Counted from the stretch's first letter, positions 24,307 through 32,843 are shown. The stretch is DNA of 35,721 nt from Myxococcales bacterium (GCA_003598065.1 QZKR01000018.1:1-35721); one strand, 5' to 3'. Numbers and translations: made by a program. Notes: generated by a model from the letters alone, not told the origin.

Positions 24307-26097
24307 TTACTCGGTCGTCGCCGTGGGATAGTCGGACGGGTTGGGGTAGAACACTTCCGTCGAGCGCAGAATCGTCTTCTGCGTCGGGATGTCGGCCTCC
24401 GGAGAGGGCTCCGCGCCGCCGGCGAGCACCACCGAGAAATCGCGCAGCACGGAAATTGAATGGCCGAAGCGCCCGATGCCGATCTGCAACGGGTTGCCGC
24501 CCGGGTCCGGCAGGGTTTCGAATTTGTCGCCGTTGAAGATTTCCAGCGCCGTGACGGCGTTGCGCAGCTTCGTGTCGTTGGCGCCGCCGAAGACGATCAC
24601 CCGGTTGTCGGGCATCTTCGCCATTTTGTGGAAGGCGCGGGCGCTGAGCAGGCCCTGCTCGAAAACCGTCGCTTTGTTCGCGCCGAAGTCGATGAGCACC
24701 GCGGTGTTCGTGGCGTCGGAGAAGGTTTCGCGTTCGCCCTGCAGGTTTTTGCGTAAGCCGCCCGTCACCAGCACCTTGCGGCCGCCGTCGAGCGCCACGG
24801 CGTCGTGATGGTAGAGATCGGGCCAGGTGACGTAGTTGGCGAAATCCGTCGGCAGGTCGATGCCGGCGGCCTCGCTGATGAAAATCTCCGCCGGGTCCTC
24901 GCCGGGGGCCGCGCCGCCGTAAAGGAAAACGTGGCCGGAACTGATGCGCGTCGCCGTGTGCGCCGTCCGCGCCGCTTTGAGCGGGATGTCCAGCAGGCGG
25001 AATTCCGGCACGCGCGAGGCCGACGACTCGGGATCGAAACTCAAGATTTCCATGCTGCCCAGCCGGCCGCCGTCGCCCCAGCCTCCGGCCATCAGAAAGA
25101 CCTTGGCGTAGGGCGGGTCGGTGTCGATCGGCGTGACGGTGAAGAACATGCGCCGCACGTTCATGTTGACCACGGCGTCCACATGCCCGCGTCCGTCGGG
25201 ATTGTAGATCACCGCCTTCTCCGTGATCAGCGGCAGGTCGGCTTCAATGTAGCCTCGGCCGTTGTTGCCGTGCAGAACCCAAAGCTGTTCCGCGCCGCCC
25301 ATGATCAGCACGCGGCCGTCGGCCAGCAAAACCGCTTCGTGGCCGGCGCGCTTGCGGTCGAGTTGAGCCATGTTGGTGAAAGCGCCGGTCGTGGTATCGA
25401 AGAGCACCACCTGCTTGGTGGCCACCAGGAGGTCGCAGGGGACCACTTCGCCGAATTCCTGCGGGCTGCACGCTTCGGTGCGCAGCACGGATGCGCCGCC
25501 GGCGATCAGGATCGACGTGCCGTCGCGCAGCACGGTGGCTGAATGGAACACCCGCTCGGTTTCCATGCAGTCGAAGGCGTAGGTGAGTCGGTTGACGCGG
25601 CGCATGTAGACATCGACGCGGGGCGCTTCCGCCTCGGGAGTCTCCTGCTCGGCGACGTCAACATTATAATTGTGGCCCGACCAGGCAAGCTGGTTGAGCG
25701 AGTTGTAGCCCTGCACTTCCAGATGCATGTTCTGTTCCGTCGGCACGTTGAACAGCAGGAAGTTCTGGGCGTTCGGCAGCATGCAGGTGTAGACGTCCTG
25801 CCCCTCGCAGGAGTTCTGCACCACGACGCGCGTCTCGACCTTTTTTGCGCCCTGCTGGTTGTAGAGAATGAAATTCAGCGCGCCGCCGTTGAGGTCGGTG
25901 GGCAGCGTATTTTCCGGATAGCCGGACTGGCTGCTTTCCTTCTGAGAGATCGGACAGCCGCCGGCGTCCGTCTGCATCACGAAGCGCAGGCCGAGACTCG
26001 GTTGATCCTGCCCGGCGAAATCGTCTTCCGCCGTCCCGCAGGCGGACGCCAGAATCCCCATCGCCAAGCCCCATACGACCATTCGCCTTCTGTTCAT
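24307..26097 (-). CDS. Kelch-like beta-propeller lipoprotein
   Basis: The protein has 596 residues. The ATG at 26097 has GAGGA 5 bases upstream; a start at 26142 is in frame but has no site. The signal peptide ends at lipobox SACG. After an N-terminal domain of about 150 residues with a few Cys (GGCPISQ, NSCEGQDVYTC), six or so Kelch-type blades follow. Clear ones are FHSATVLRDGTSILIAGGA, HEAVLLADGRVLIMGGA, AHTATRISSGHVFLYGGAA, HHDAVALDGGRKVLVTGG, FHKMAKMPDNRVIVFGGA and FGHSISVLRDFSVVLAGGA. Such propellers bind partners or glycans at the cell surface; there is no galactose-oxidase copper site visible. It diverges from the large VWA lipoprotein gene. Confidence 0.9.
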   Translation of the reverse strand: MNRRRMVVWGLAMGILASACGTAEDDFAGQDQPSLGLRFVMQTDAGGCPISQKESSQSGYPENTLPTDLNGGALNFILYNQQGAKKVETRVVVQNSCEGQDVYTCMLPNAQNFLLFNVPTEQNMHLEVQGYNSLNQLAWSGHNYNVDVAEQETPEAEAPRVDVYMRRVNRLTYAFDCMETERVFHSATVLRDGTSILIAGGASVLRTEACSPQEFGEVVPCDLLVATKQVVLFDTTTGAFTNMAQLDRKRAGHEAVLLADGRVLIMGGAEQLWVLHGNNGRGYIEADLPLITEKAVIYNPDGRGHVDAVVNMNVRRMFFTVTPIDTDPPYAKVFLMAGGWGDGGRLGSMEILSFDPESSASRVPEFRLLDIPLKAARTAHTATRISSGHVFLYGGAAPGEDPAEIFISEAAGIDLPTDFANYVTWPDLYHHDAVALDGGRKVLVTGGLRKNLQGERETFSDATNTAVLIDFGANKATVFEQGLLSARAFHKMAKMPDNRVIVFGGANDTKLRNAVTALEIFNGDKFETLPDPGGNPLQIGIGRFGHSISVLRDFSVVLAGGAEPSPEADIPTQKTILRSTEVFYPNPSDYPTATTE

Positions 26098-26163
26098 TGC
26101 GTTCCTCGTCTGACTTACCGCTTTCGCGCCGTTTACGAGCAATATAAGGGATATGCGGCCCTT

Positions 26164-26191
26164 ATCTTAGCGGGACGGGCCGGCCTGTCAA
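26164..26191 (-). promoter_or_regulatory. Promoter for the Kelch lipoprotein gene, overlapped by an inverted repeat
   Basis: On the minus strand: TTGACA (26191-26186), 16-bp spacer, TAAGAT (26169-26164), start near 26157, about 60 bases before the ATG. The arms ATAAGGG (26144-26150) and CCCTTAT (26159-26165) form an inverted repeat with an 8-bp gap. It spans the expected start point and touches the -10, as an operator might. Confidence 0.6.
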
Positions 26192-26223
26192 GATTTTCCT
26201 TGGCGCAAGCCGCTGAAAAGAAC

Positions 26224-26252
26224 TTGAAAAAGTCTGCTAAACACGTCACAAT
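26224..26252 (+). promoter_or_regulatory. Candidate promoter for the VWA lipoprotein gene
   Basis: TTGAAA (26224-26229), 17-bp spacer, CACAAT (26247-26252), start near 26259, 80 bases before the ATG. It is divergent from the Kelch promoter within the same 240-bp intergenic region. Confidence 0.4.
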
Positions 26253-26337
26253 CCAATGCTAAAGACTCGCCCGCTTTGGAGTAAGATTGTCTCAACCACC
26301 CCACGGCCCCGTTTTCCGGTCGCGCGAGGTTGTAAAA

Positions 26338-28914
26338 ATGACGCAAAAAAGAAGCCGATGGATTCCTGTTGTCGTGGCCATGGCGGCCATTTCCGCAATA
26401 ATGACGGCCGCCTGCAACTCGGGAAGCACAGCCGGGGAACAGGGGGCGGATTGCGTCTCCGACGAGGATTGCGCCCAGGGATTGATCTGCAACAGCGTCG
26501 GGCAATGCATCACCGTCGAATGTATTTCCGATCCCGACTGCGGCGAGAACGAATATTGCAGGGAAGATCATCGCTGCAATCCGCTGACCGCCGATGGCGA
26601 CGCCGGCTGTTCGATCGACTCGGATTGTCCTTCCGGCTTCACCTGCGTCGTGCCGGGAAATTACTGCGCCGAGATCGACGACGGCTGCGAGAACGGCGAC
26701 GATTGTCCGCCAGGGCAATACTGCGCCCCGGACGGCCGCTGCCACAACCGCAACGAAGCCGACGTTGACGTCGTGCCGACCGACGGGGACGATGCACCGG
26801 ACGGAGACCTGCCCACCGACGGCGACGAGTCGGACGGCGACACGCCGCCTGACGGCGATCCGGCCGACGAGGACCCCGAGCCAAGCTGCGACATGAGCGT
26901 CGATACCGACGACGACGGACTCCCCGATTGCATCGAGGACAAAAACCACAACGGCCGGCGCGATCCGGACGAGACGGACCTTAATGACCCGGATACCGAC
27001 GACGACGGACTGCTCGACGGCGTGGAGGACCGCAACCACGACGGGACCCGGCAGTTCAACGAAACCGACCCCTTGGACGAGGACACCGACTTCGACCGGC
27101 TCAAGGACGGCGAGGAGGACACGAACGCCAACGGCCAATGGGACCCCGGCGTCGAGACCGACCCGCACAATCCCGACACCGATCAGGACAACGTCATCGA
27201 CGGCAACGAACTGACGGGCGGGTATACGAACGGCGACTCCGATCCGCTCGATCGCGACACCGACGACGACACCCTGCCCGACGGCGCGGAAGACAAGAAC
27301 GGCAACGGGACCTACGAACCCGAACTCGGCGAGACGGATCCAACCCTCGTCGATTCGGACGACGACGGCACGCCGGACAATCTGGAGAGCGTGATCCTTA
27401 TTTGCCAGGATTCGGCCTACACGGAGTTAAACCTTCTCAACAGCTTCGACGGAAACTGGACCTTGGCTTTGCTGCCGGCGTTCGCTTACGTCGAACTCGA
27501 CCTTCTTCCGAACCCCGGCGAGAAGCTGTTCGGCGCGGCCTTCGAGCACCAGACGGAAAGCGTGGCCGGCTTCATCGTCGCCAAGCCGCTGGCCTCGGGT
27601 CGCGTGGCCAACCAGGTGGCCGCCGACAACGCCCTGCTCGCGCCCCTGCCGTCCACGGGCGGCCTCAACCATCGCGGCCGCATTTATCAGAGCTACGACG
27701 GGTTCGAGGCGATGACGAGCCGCTACACGGTCACGGTCGGCGGCGCCAGCGTCGGCGCTCTGCGCAATCGCGTCCTGGGGCTTCTCGCCAACCGCAACCC
27801 GGCGGCCATTTCGGCCTTGCCCGCCGGCCCCGCCGAAACGGGCGTGGAATTCGAAATCCTTACGGAGACGCTCGTTCGCCTCGACGACGGCACGGCGATC
27901 ACCATCGCCGCCGTGCTCACCAAGGCGCACTACGACGACCGCAACAACCCCGAAGAGCGCATTCTCGCCACCGATCTGACCGACGGCTCGGCCGTGGCCC
28001 AGTCCCAGCGCGGCACCTTCTCAAGCTGCGACGCCGACATCGGCAAGCCCTCCGCGCCGGTTGATTTCCTCTGGGTGGTGGACGACTCCGGCTCCATGTC
28101 GGAGGACCAGCAGGCCGTGGCCGACGCCGCTTCGCTGTTCGGCCAGATCATGGCCTCCGCCGGCATCGATTTCCGCGTCGGCGTCACCAGCACCGACTGC
28201 GCCCAGGGCGAACTTGGCGACAACAAGTTCACGCGCGACACGGCCCAATTCCAGTCCGACGTGCAGGACCCGCCTTGCGGCAGCAGCGAATACGGCTTGC
28301 GCGCCGGGCAGGCGGCGATCAACCACGCTCAGAATTCGGGACTGCCGGAGCGGGAGCGGCTGCGCGCGGAGGCGTCGATCATCGTAATCTTCCTCTCCGA
28401 CGAAGAGGACCAGCAGTACCAGGACTGCCTGCCGCCGATCTTCCCGGGCTGGCCCGGCTGCGACAAGCCGCAGCTTTTGAACGGCTACAAGGACTATTAC
28501 AAAAACGTCCCCACCACCGCCTTCGCCATCGTCGGCGACACGCCCGACGGTTGCGGCAACGCGAGCGAAGGCTCGGGCCAGGGCTCGGGCGAGGCGGGAT
28601 CGGCCTACATCGAGGTGGCCTACCATACGGGCGGCGTCTTCGGGTCGATCTGCGCGCCGAACTTCCGGCCGATCATGGAGGAGATTCTGCGCGCGGCGGC
28701 GGGAACGGCCTCCACCTACGAGCTCCGCCACCATCCGATTTCCTCGTCGATCCGGGCGATGGTGGACGGGACCGAAGTGCCGCGCCATCCGACCTTGGGC
28801 TTCGAGTACGACGTCGTATCGGAGACGGTGGTGTTCTACGGCGATTCCAGGCCGGAGGCGGGACGGGACGTGGTCATCAGCTATCGCTACTTCCGGGACG
28901 ACCCGAAGCAATAG
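26338..28914 (+). CDS. Large lipoprotein: Cys-rich repeats, DGD linker, TSP3-like repeats and VWA domain
   Basis: The protein has 858 residues; the ATG at 26338 has GAGGT 8 bases upstream. Lipobox TAAC is followed by NSGS. Domains in order: short disulfide repeats (about 37-140: CVSDEDCAQGLIC, CISDPDCGENEYC, CSIDSDCPSGFTC, CENGDDCPPGQYC), a DGD-rich linker (about 145-185), and thrombospondin type 3-like calcium repeats (about 188-351; DTDDDGLPD, DTDDDGLLDG, DSDDDGTPD). A mostly beta middle region (352-575) then leads to a von Willebrand A domain from about 577. Its MIDAS motif DDSGSM lies at about 581-586. The C-terminal 70 residues look like a beta sandwich (SETVVFYGDSRPEAG). A surface adhesion or calcium-stiffened scaffold role is an inference. 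The last 38 bp overlap the convergent RseC-like gene. Confidence 0.88.
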   Translation: MTQKRSRWIPVVVAMAAISAIMTAACNSGSTAGEQGADCVSDEDCAQGLICNSVGQCITVECISDPDCGENEYCREDHRCNPLTADGDAGCSIDSDCPSGFTCVVPGNYCAEIDDGCENGDDCPPGQYCAPDGRCHNRNEADVDVVPTDGDDAPDGDLPTDGDESDGDTPPDGDPADEDPEPSCDMSVDTDDDGLPDCIEDKNHNGRRDPDETDLNDPDTDDDGLLDGVEDRNHDGTRQFNETDPLDEDTDFDRLKDGEEDTNANGQWDPGVETDPHNPDTDQDNVIDGNELTGGYTNGDSDPLDRDTDDDTLPDGAEDKNGNGTYEPELGETDPTLVDSDDDGTPDNLESVILICQDSAYTELNLLNSFDGNWTLALLPAFAYVELDLLPNPGEKLFGAAFEHQTESVAGFIVAKPLASGRVANQVAADNALLAPLPSTGGLNHRGRIYQSYDGFEAMTSRYTVTVGGASVGALRNRVLGLLANRNPAAISALPAGPAETGVEFEILTETLVRLDDGTAITIAAVLTKAHYDDRNNPEERILATDLTDGSAVAQSQRGTFSSCDADIGKPSAPVDFLWVVDDSGSMSEDQQAVADAASLFGQIMASAGIDFRVGVTSTDCAQGELGDNKFTRDTAQFQSDVQDPPCGSSEYGLRAGQAAINHAQNSGLPERERLRAEASIIVIFLSDEEDQQYQDCLPPIFPGWPGCDKPQLLNGYKDYYKNVPTTAFAIVGDTPDGCGNASEGSGQGSGEAGSAYIEVAYHTGGVFGSICAPNFRPIMEEILRAAAGTASTYELRHHPISSSIRAMVDGTEVPRHPTLGFEYDVVSETVVFYGDSRPEAGRDVVISYRYFRDDPKQ

Positions 28915-29359
28915 ACGAACTGCGAATCGGCAACGATGGCGCGGGGTCGATGATGCGCACGACCTCGCAGCCCCGGCCCGATGCGGCGGCGCGGCGTTCG
29001 GCGAGAATGATGAAAACAATCGCCACGGCCACGCCGGTCAGCGCCGACGCGGCGGCGAGCCAGGCGTTGGCCGCGCCGAAAAGCCGTTCGCCGATCGCTT
29101 CGCCGGCCAGGTAGCCCAGTCCCCCCAGAATCAGCGGCAGCCAGAAAACCAGCAGCACGCTTCCCAGCATGCGTCCGCTGGACAGGCGCACCTCGACCTG
29201 CGCGCCGGGCTTCGCTCCGACGTTGTTGAGGGCGCGCAGAAAAAAGGCCGAGCCCGTCTCGCAGGAGCCCTCGCGGCATTCTTCGCAGGCGTTCTGCCGG
29301 CAGCTTTCGACAATGGCGAGCGGGCCGTCGAGACGGACGACCGTGCCGATCTGGTTCAT
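28877..29359 (-). CDS. RseC/MucC-like membrane protein
   Basis: The protein has 160 residues. The N-terminal cytoplasmic domain carries the family Cys cluster CRQNACEECREGSC (20-33), expected to hold an iron-sulfur centre or zinc. It is followed by two adjacent transmembrane helices (about 65-88, VLLVFWLPLILGGLGYLAG, and about 97-119). RseC proteins act on the sigma-E anti-sigma factor or in SoxR reduction together with Rnf; neither rseA, rpoE nor rnf genes are in view. The ATG has AAGGAG 6 bases upstream. The C-terminal tail is Ser-rich and is encoded antisense to the last 38 bp of the VWA gene. Confidence 0.85.
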   Translation of the reverse strand: MNQIGTVVRLDGPLAIVESCRQNACEECREGSCETGSAFFLRALNNVGAKPGAQVEVRLSSGRMLGSVLLVFWLPLILGGLGYLAGEAIGERLFGAANAWLAAASALTGVAVAIVFIILAERRAAASGRGCEVVRIIDPAPSLPIRSSSIASGRPGSSDS

Positions 29360-29397
29360 GGCGGCTCCTTCGACGACATTGCGTTTGCGCTTCCTCC

Positions 29398-29426
29398 ATC
29401 ATGAGCCGGGAGGCGCGAGAGGTCAA
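29398..29426 (-). promoter_or_regulatory. Candidate promoter for the RseC-like gene
   Basis: On the minus strand: TTGACC (29426-29421), 17-bp spacer, CATGAT (29403-29398), in the 111 bp after the PDZ lipoprotein gene. The leader would be about 30 bases. Confidence 0.45.
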
Positions 29427-29470
29427 GGCGTGAAAGGAGGGACCGGTTGGGCGACCGGCTCGATCGGGTA

Positions 29471-30709
29471 TTAGCGCGCGGAAGGGACGAGAGCCACCGT
29501 CAGCGGCCGGCCCTCGCGCAAGAGATTCAAAGCCAGCGCTTTGCCGGCCTGCGCCCCGGCCAGGATCGGCGGCAAATCGGAGAGCTTGCCGATCGATCGG
29601 CCGTTCAAGGACACCAGCACGTCCCCCTCCGCCAAGCCGGCGCTCGCGGCGGGAGAATTTTCCTGCACCTTCGTCACCAGCGCGCCCGTCTGGGTCGCCG
29701 GTAAACCGAACGCCTCCGCCAGCCTCGGCGTCAGCGCCTGGACGATGAGACCGAGACGGAGCGTCTCCGAGGCGCGGGCGACGCCGAGCGGCGACGCCGT
29801 GAGCGGCGCTTCGGCGGGAACGGCCGCCGATGGCGATGGAGAGCCGGGCAAGGGCAGACCGTAGCGAGCCGCCGCGTCGGCCTCGGAGCCGCTCAGCAGG
29901 CGCGCTTCCTCCGGCGAGAGGGCGGTGAGCAAACCACTGGCATCCGCGCCCACGGCCACGGCGGCGAGACACCCTTTTTCGTCCAGGCCGATCGCCGGCG
30001 CGAACGCGGCGACCAGCGGCGCATCGAAAAGGGCGAAGCGCTCGGCGCCTCGCAACGACGAACCCGGCGGCGGCGCGTCGGGCAGCGAGGCCACGCGGGC
30101 GAGCAGCGCCGCCGGCCGCCCGGCGGCAAAGCCAACAAAAAGAATGCCCTCGCCGAGTTGTAATGCGGTGGAGCACACCTCGACGCCGGCCGGCTGACTC
30201 CATGGTGCGGCTGGGCGATACAGCGCCAGCCCCGTATCGGTGAGCGGACCGAGCCGCGTGAAGATCAAGCCTGTTTTCGGGTCCGACACTTCCGAAATGC
30301 CAGCGCCCGCTTCCTTGGCCAGCGCCAAACCGCCCAGACGCAGCCAGGGAACAGTCTGCTCGCCGATCTTGAATTGACCGAACAGCGGGCGGGCTTTTTC
30401 CACGCAGCCGGAATAGTCCCACTGGGCTGCCGCCTGGTTTGGTGCTATTGCCGGTGGCGTGGCAGGCGGCGGTGGAGCGGCTTCGGCGACGATTGGGGGA
30501 GCCGCTGGGGGCTGAATTTCCGGAACGGGAAGCGGCGCGGGTTGGGCGGGGGGCGCGGCGGCGGGCGATTCGTCGGGCGGCTTGTCTTTCAGCCACGGCT
30601 CGGCGAGCGTGTCGCGCCGCTGGCAGCCAAACGCGGCCACAATCGCCAAAACCACCGACAAAATCGCAATGCCGATGCGTCCGCGCATGACGACCCGCCT
30701 GACCGGCAT
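29471..30709 (-). CDS. HtrA-like PDZ lipoprotein, apparently without a catalytic triad
   Basis: The protein has 412 residues; the ATG at 30709 shares its A with the TGA of the DUF1844 gene (TGATG) and has GGAAGG upstream. Lipobox AFGC puts the lipidated Cys at 29. A long Pro/Ala linker (45-95) is followed by a region (about 100-270) whose order of segments resembles a trypsin-like HtrA domain. These are DTGLALYRP, LQLGEGILFVGFAAG and then FALFDAPLVAAFAPAIGLDEKGCLAAV. The usual GNSGGP is absent (VAAFAPA instead) and I see no clear catalytic His or Ser. A C-terminal PDZ domain (about 318-408) has LGLIVQALTPRLAEAFGLP, ENSPAASAGLAEGDVLVSLNG. The PDZ call is firm; the pseudoprotease call is inference. 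Confidence 0.82.
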   Translation of the reverse strand: MPVRRVVMRGRIGIAILSVVLAIVAAFGCQRRDTLAEPWLKDKPPDESPAAAPPAQPAPLPVPEIQPPAAPPIVAEAAPPPPATPPAIAPNQAAAQWDYSGCVEKARPLFGQFKIGEQTVPWLRLGGLALAKEAGAGISEVSDPKTGLIFTRLGPLTDTGLALYRPAAPWSQPAGVEVCSTALQLGEGILFVGFAAGRPAALLARVASLPDAPPPGSSLRGAERFALFDAPLVAAFAPAIGLDEKGCLAAVAVGADASGLLTALSPEEARLLSGSEADAAARYGLPLPGSPSPSAAVPAEAPLTASPLGVARASETLRLGLIVQALTPRLAEAFGLPATQTGALVTKVQENSPAASAGLAEGDVLVSLNGRSIGKLSDLPPILAGAQAGKALALNLLREGRPLTVALVPSAR

Positions 30710-31200
30710 CAGCCTTCCTGCTTCCGCGCCGCTTTCACATAGCGCAGCCGCAGGTCGTACAGCAGCGTCTCCAACAGCTTCGCCTCGGGCCCGGCGAGGT
30801 TGCCCTTGGTCTTTTCTTCCAGCATCTCCAGAATGTCGATCGTCTGCTTGGCGGCCGGCAGTTCGGGACTGCCGCGATGTTCGATGCCCGGCAGATCGAT
30901 TTCGCCCAGCAGCGCCAGCGCCTGCGTGGCCAGCGAATAGACGAACGTGGAAAAGTCGATGGGAGGCGGCGACCCCATGCTCTCGGAGTGCGCATCGGCC
31001 TTGGCTTTGGCGCAGTCGCGATCGTCCTTGGTGGCGTCCGCCGGCGAAGCGTTTGGTCCGTCTCCGGCGCAAGGGCCGGTTTTCCCCGGTTCGGATGCGG
31101 AGGCTTCGGACCGAAGCTCGCCGCTCTCGTCGAAACGCCGGCGGTCGTTGACCGTGAAGCCTTTCTCTTTCTCGTCCGCGGAATCCCGTTCGTCCGTCAT
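30709..31200 (-). CDS. DUF1844 family protein
   Basis: The protein has 163 residues; the ATG has GGGAGG 8 bases upstream. The first 75 residues are charged and low-complexity (MTDERDSADEKEKGFTVNDR is typical of the family's start). The conserved domain follows: PIDFSTFVYSLATQALALLG, then LPAAKQTIDILEMLEEKTKG and ETLLYDLRLRYV. The family is small, mostly helical and of unknown function, common in delta-proteobacteria-like and other lineages. It is translationally coupled to the PDZ lipoprotein. Confidence 0.9.
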   Translation of the reverse strand: MTDERDSADEKEKGFTVNDRRRFDESGELRSEASASEPGKTGPCAGDGPNASPADATKDDRDCAKAKADAHSESMGSPPPIDFSTFVYSLATQALALLGEIDLPGIEHRGSPELPAAKQTIDILEMLEEKTKGNLAGPEAKLLETLLYDLRLRYVKAARKQEG

Positions 31201-31236
31201 CGTTCATTCCTCCCTTGGGAAGCGACCGACAGCCTT

Positions 31237-31265
31237 AACGTATGGCCGGACCGGCCGGCTGTCAA
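31237..31265 (-). promoter_or_regulatory. Promoter for the DUF1844-PDZ gene pair
   Basis: On the minus strand: TTGACA (31265-31260), 17-bp spacer, TACGTT (31242-31237), start near 31230, a 30-base leader ending in the GGGAGG site. The -35 is perfect; the -10 matches at positions 1, 2 and 6. Confidence 0.55.
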
Positions 31266-31301
31266 GACCGACAACGGCGAAACAGGGCGGCAAAAACGGG
31301 A

Positions 31302-32357
31302 TCAACGCCCGCGCGTCAGTCCCAGCTTTGTGCGGACCTCTTCCATCGTGGCGGCGGCGATCTCCCGACAGCGTTTCGCGCCCTCGGCAAGCACGTCCCT
31401 TACATAGTCCGGCCGCGCGGCGATTTCGGCGCGTTTCTCGCGATAGGGGGCAAGCTGGCCGGCGATGTTCTCGGCCACTTTCTTCTTGCACTCGAAGCAA
31501 CCGATCCCAGCGGAGCGGCAGCCCTGAGCCGACCATTCGACCTCCGCCGGCGTGGAGAACACCTTGTGCCAGGCGTGGACGTTGCATTCCTCCGGCACGC
31601 CGGGGTCCTGGCGGCGCTGACGGCGGTAGTCGGACACGGCCTCGCGCGTGACGCGACGGATGATTTCCTCCGGCGGCGTCTGCATCGGGATGTGGTTGCC
31701 GATGCTTTTCGACATCTTGTTGACGGCGTCCAGGCCCATCAGCCGCGGCGTGGGCGAAAGCAAGGGCCGGCACTCGGGGAAGACCTCGCCGTAGCGGTTG
31801 TTGAAACGGCGGGCGATGTCGCGCGTCAGTTCGACGTGCTGCACCTGGTCCTCGCCGACGGGCACGGCCTCTCCTTTATATAGGAGAATGTCGGCGGCCT
31901 GAAGCACGGGATAGGTGAACAATCCGGCGTTGACCTTGCCGGCCTTTTCCAGAAACTCGGAGCGCTCCTCCTCGCCGGCGACCTGCTCGTCCTCCTCCTC
32001 CATGTCGGCGAACTGCGCCGTCTTCGCCTTGAACTGCGTCATGCGCATCAACTGGCCGAGCGGCGTCACGGAGTCGAACACCCAGGCCAGCTCCGTGTGC
32101 TGCGGCACGTCCGACTGGACGAAGATCGTCGCCCGCGCCGGATCGAGCCCGGCGGCGATGTAGTCGGAGGCGGCGTCGATGATGCGCCGCTCCATTCCGG
32201 CCACGTCGTAGGGGATCGTGATTGCGTGGTAATCGACGATGCAAAAGATGCAGTCGTACTGATCCAAGAGGCCGATCCAGTTCTGCAACGCGCCCACCCA
32301 GTTGCCCAGGTGCAGCGCGCCGGTGGGTTGCATGCCGGAGAACAAACGCTTCTTCAT
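31302..32357 (-). CDS. trpS: Tryptophan--tRNA ligase
   Basis: Class I synthetase of 351 residues. The ATG at 32357 has AAGGAG 6 bases upstream. The HIGH-type motif is in GMQPTGALHLGNW (8-20) and the KMSKS motif in NKMSKSIGN (about 220). Tryptophan-pocket segments are present (FCIVDYHAIT, FTYPVLQAADILLY, VPVGEDQVQHVELTRDIARR). An acidic insertion of about 20 residues (MEEEDEQVAGEEERSEF) lies between QFKAKTAQF and NAGLFTYP, absent from the Bacillus-type enzyme. A CRSAGIGCFECK cysteine cluster is found in the C-terminal part, as in many TrpRS. It is 10 bp after trmL on the same strand. Confidence 0.97.
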   Translation of the reverse strand: MKKRLFSGMQPTGALHLGNWVGALQNWIGLLDQYDCIFCIVDYHAITIPYDVAGMERRIIDAASDYIAAGLDPARATIFVQSDVPQHTELAWVFDSVTPLGQLMRMTQFKAKTAQFADMEEEDEQVAGEEERSEFLEKAGKVNAGLFTYPVLQAADILLYKGEAVPVGEDQVQHVELTRDIARRFNNRYGEVFPECRPLLSPTPRLMGLDAVNKMSKSIGNHIPMQTPPEEIIRRVTREAVSDYRRQRRQDPGVPEECNVHAWHKVFSTPAEVEWSAQGCRSAGIGCFECKKKVAENIAGQLAPYREKRAEIAARPDYVRDVLAEGAKRCREIAAATMEEVRTKLGLTRGR

Positions 32358-32367
32358 GACGGCTCCT

Positions 32368-32835
32368 TCATGGCGGCGGTAAAAACAGCTCGGGCTGCGT
32401 CTGCCTGAGCGCCTCGAACAGCACGATCGACACGGCGTTCGAGAGGTTGTAGCTGCGGATCTTGCCGACGATGGGGATTCCGATCCGGCGGTCGGGAAAC
32501 GCGTCCAGAATTTCCGGACCGAGACCGACCGTTTCGCGCCCGAAAACCAGCACATCGTCCGGCGCGTAGCGCACCGTCGTATAGGGCCGCTCGGAGGTCT
32601 TCGTCGTCAGCCACAGCGGCTCATGGCCATGCTTCGCGAGAAAGCTCTCCCAGCTCGGATGGACGGTCAGATCGACGTGCGGCCAGTAATCGAGGCCGGC
32701 GCGCTTCAAATAGCGGTCGTCCAGGGAGAAGCCCAGGGGCTCCACCAAGTGCAGGGGAATTTTCATCCCCGCGCACAGTCTGGCGATGGAGCCGGTGTTG
32801 GGCGGGATTTCCGGCTCGACGAGCACCACCTTCAT
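32368..32835 (-). CDS. trmL: tRNA (cytidine/uridine-34 2'-O)-methyltransferase
   Basis: A SPOUT-fold enzyme that methylates the wobble ribose of tRNA-Leu species using SAM; 155 residues, usual length. The N-terminus MKVVLVEPEIPPNTGSIARL is diagnostic. The trefoil-knot motifs are VLVFGRETVGLG (about 97-108) and IPIVGKIRSYNLSNAVSIVL (about 121-140), the latter with the conserved Arg-Ser-x-Asn. The start lies 8 bp after the sppA stop, with no strong site of its own, so translation is probably coupled. trpS follows after 10 bp. Confidence 0.95.
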   Translation of the reverse strand: MKVVLVEPEIPPNTGSIARLCAGMKIPLHLVEPLGFSLDDRYLKRAGLDYWPHVDLTVHPSWESFLAKHGHEPLWLTTKTSERPYTTVRYAPDDVLVFGRETVGLGPEILDAFPDRRIGIPIVGKIRSYNLSNAVSIVLFEALRQTQPELFLPPP

Positions 32836-32843
32836 GGCGGCGA

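Noticed and set aside
28887..30596. A 569-codon minus-strand frame over the RseC-like and PDZ genes.
   Set aside because: It runs out of frame with two genes that have domain motifs and ribosome sites; its composition is shadow-like.
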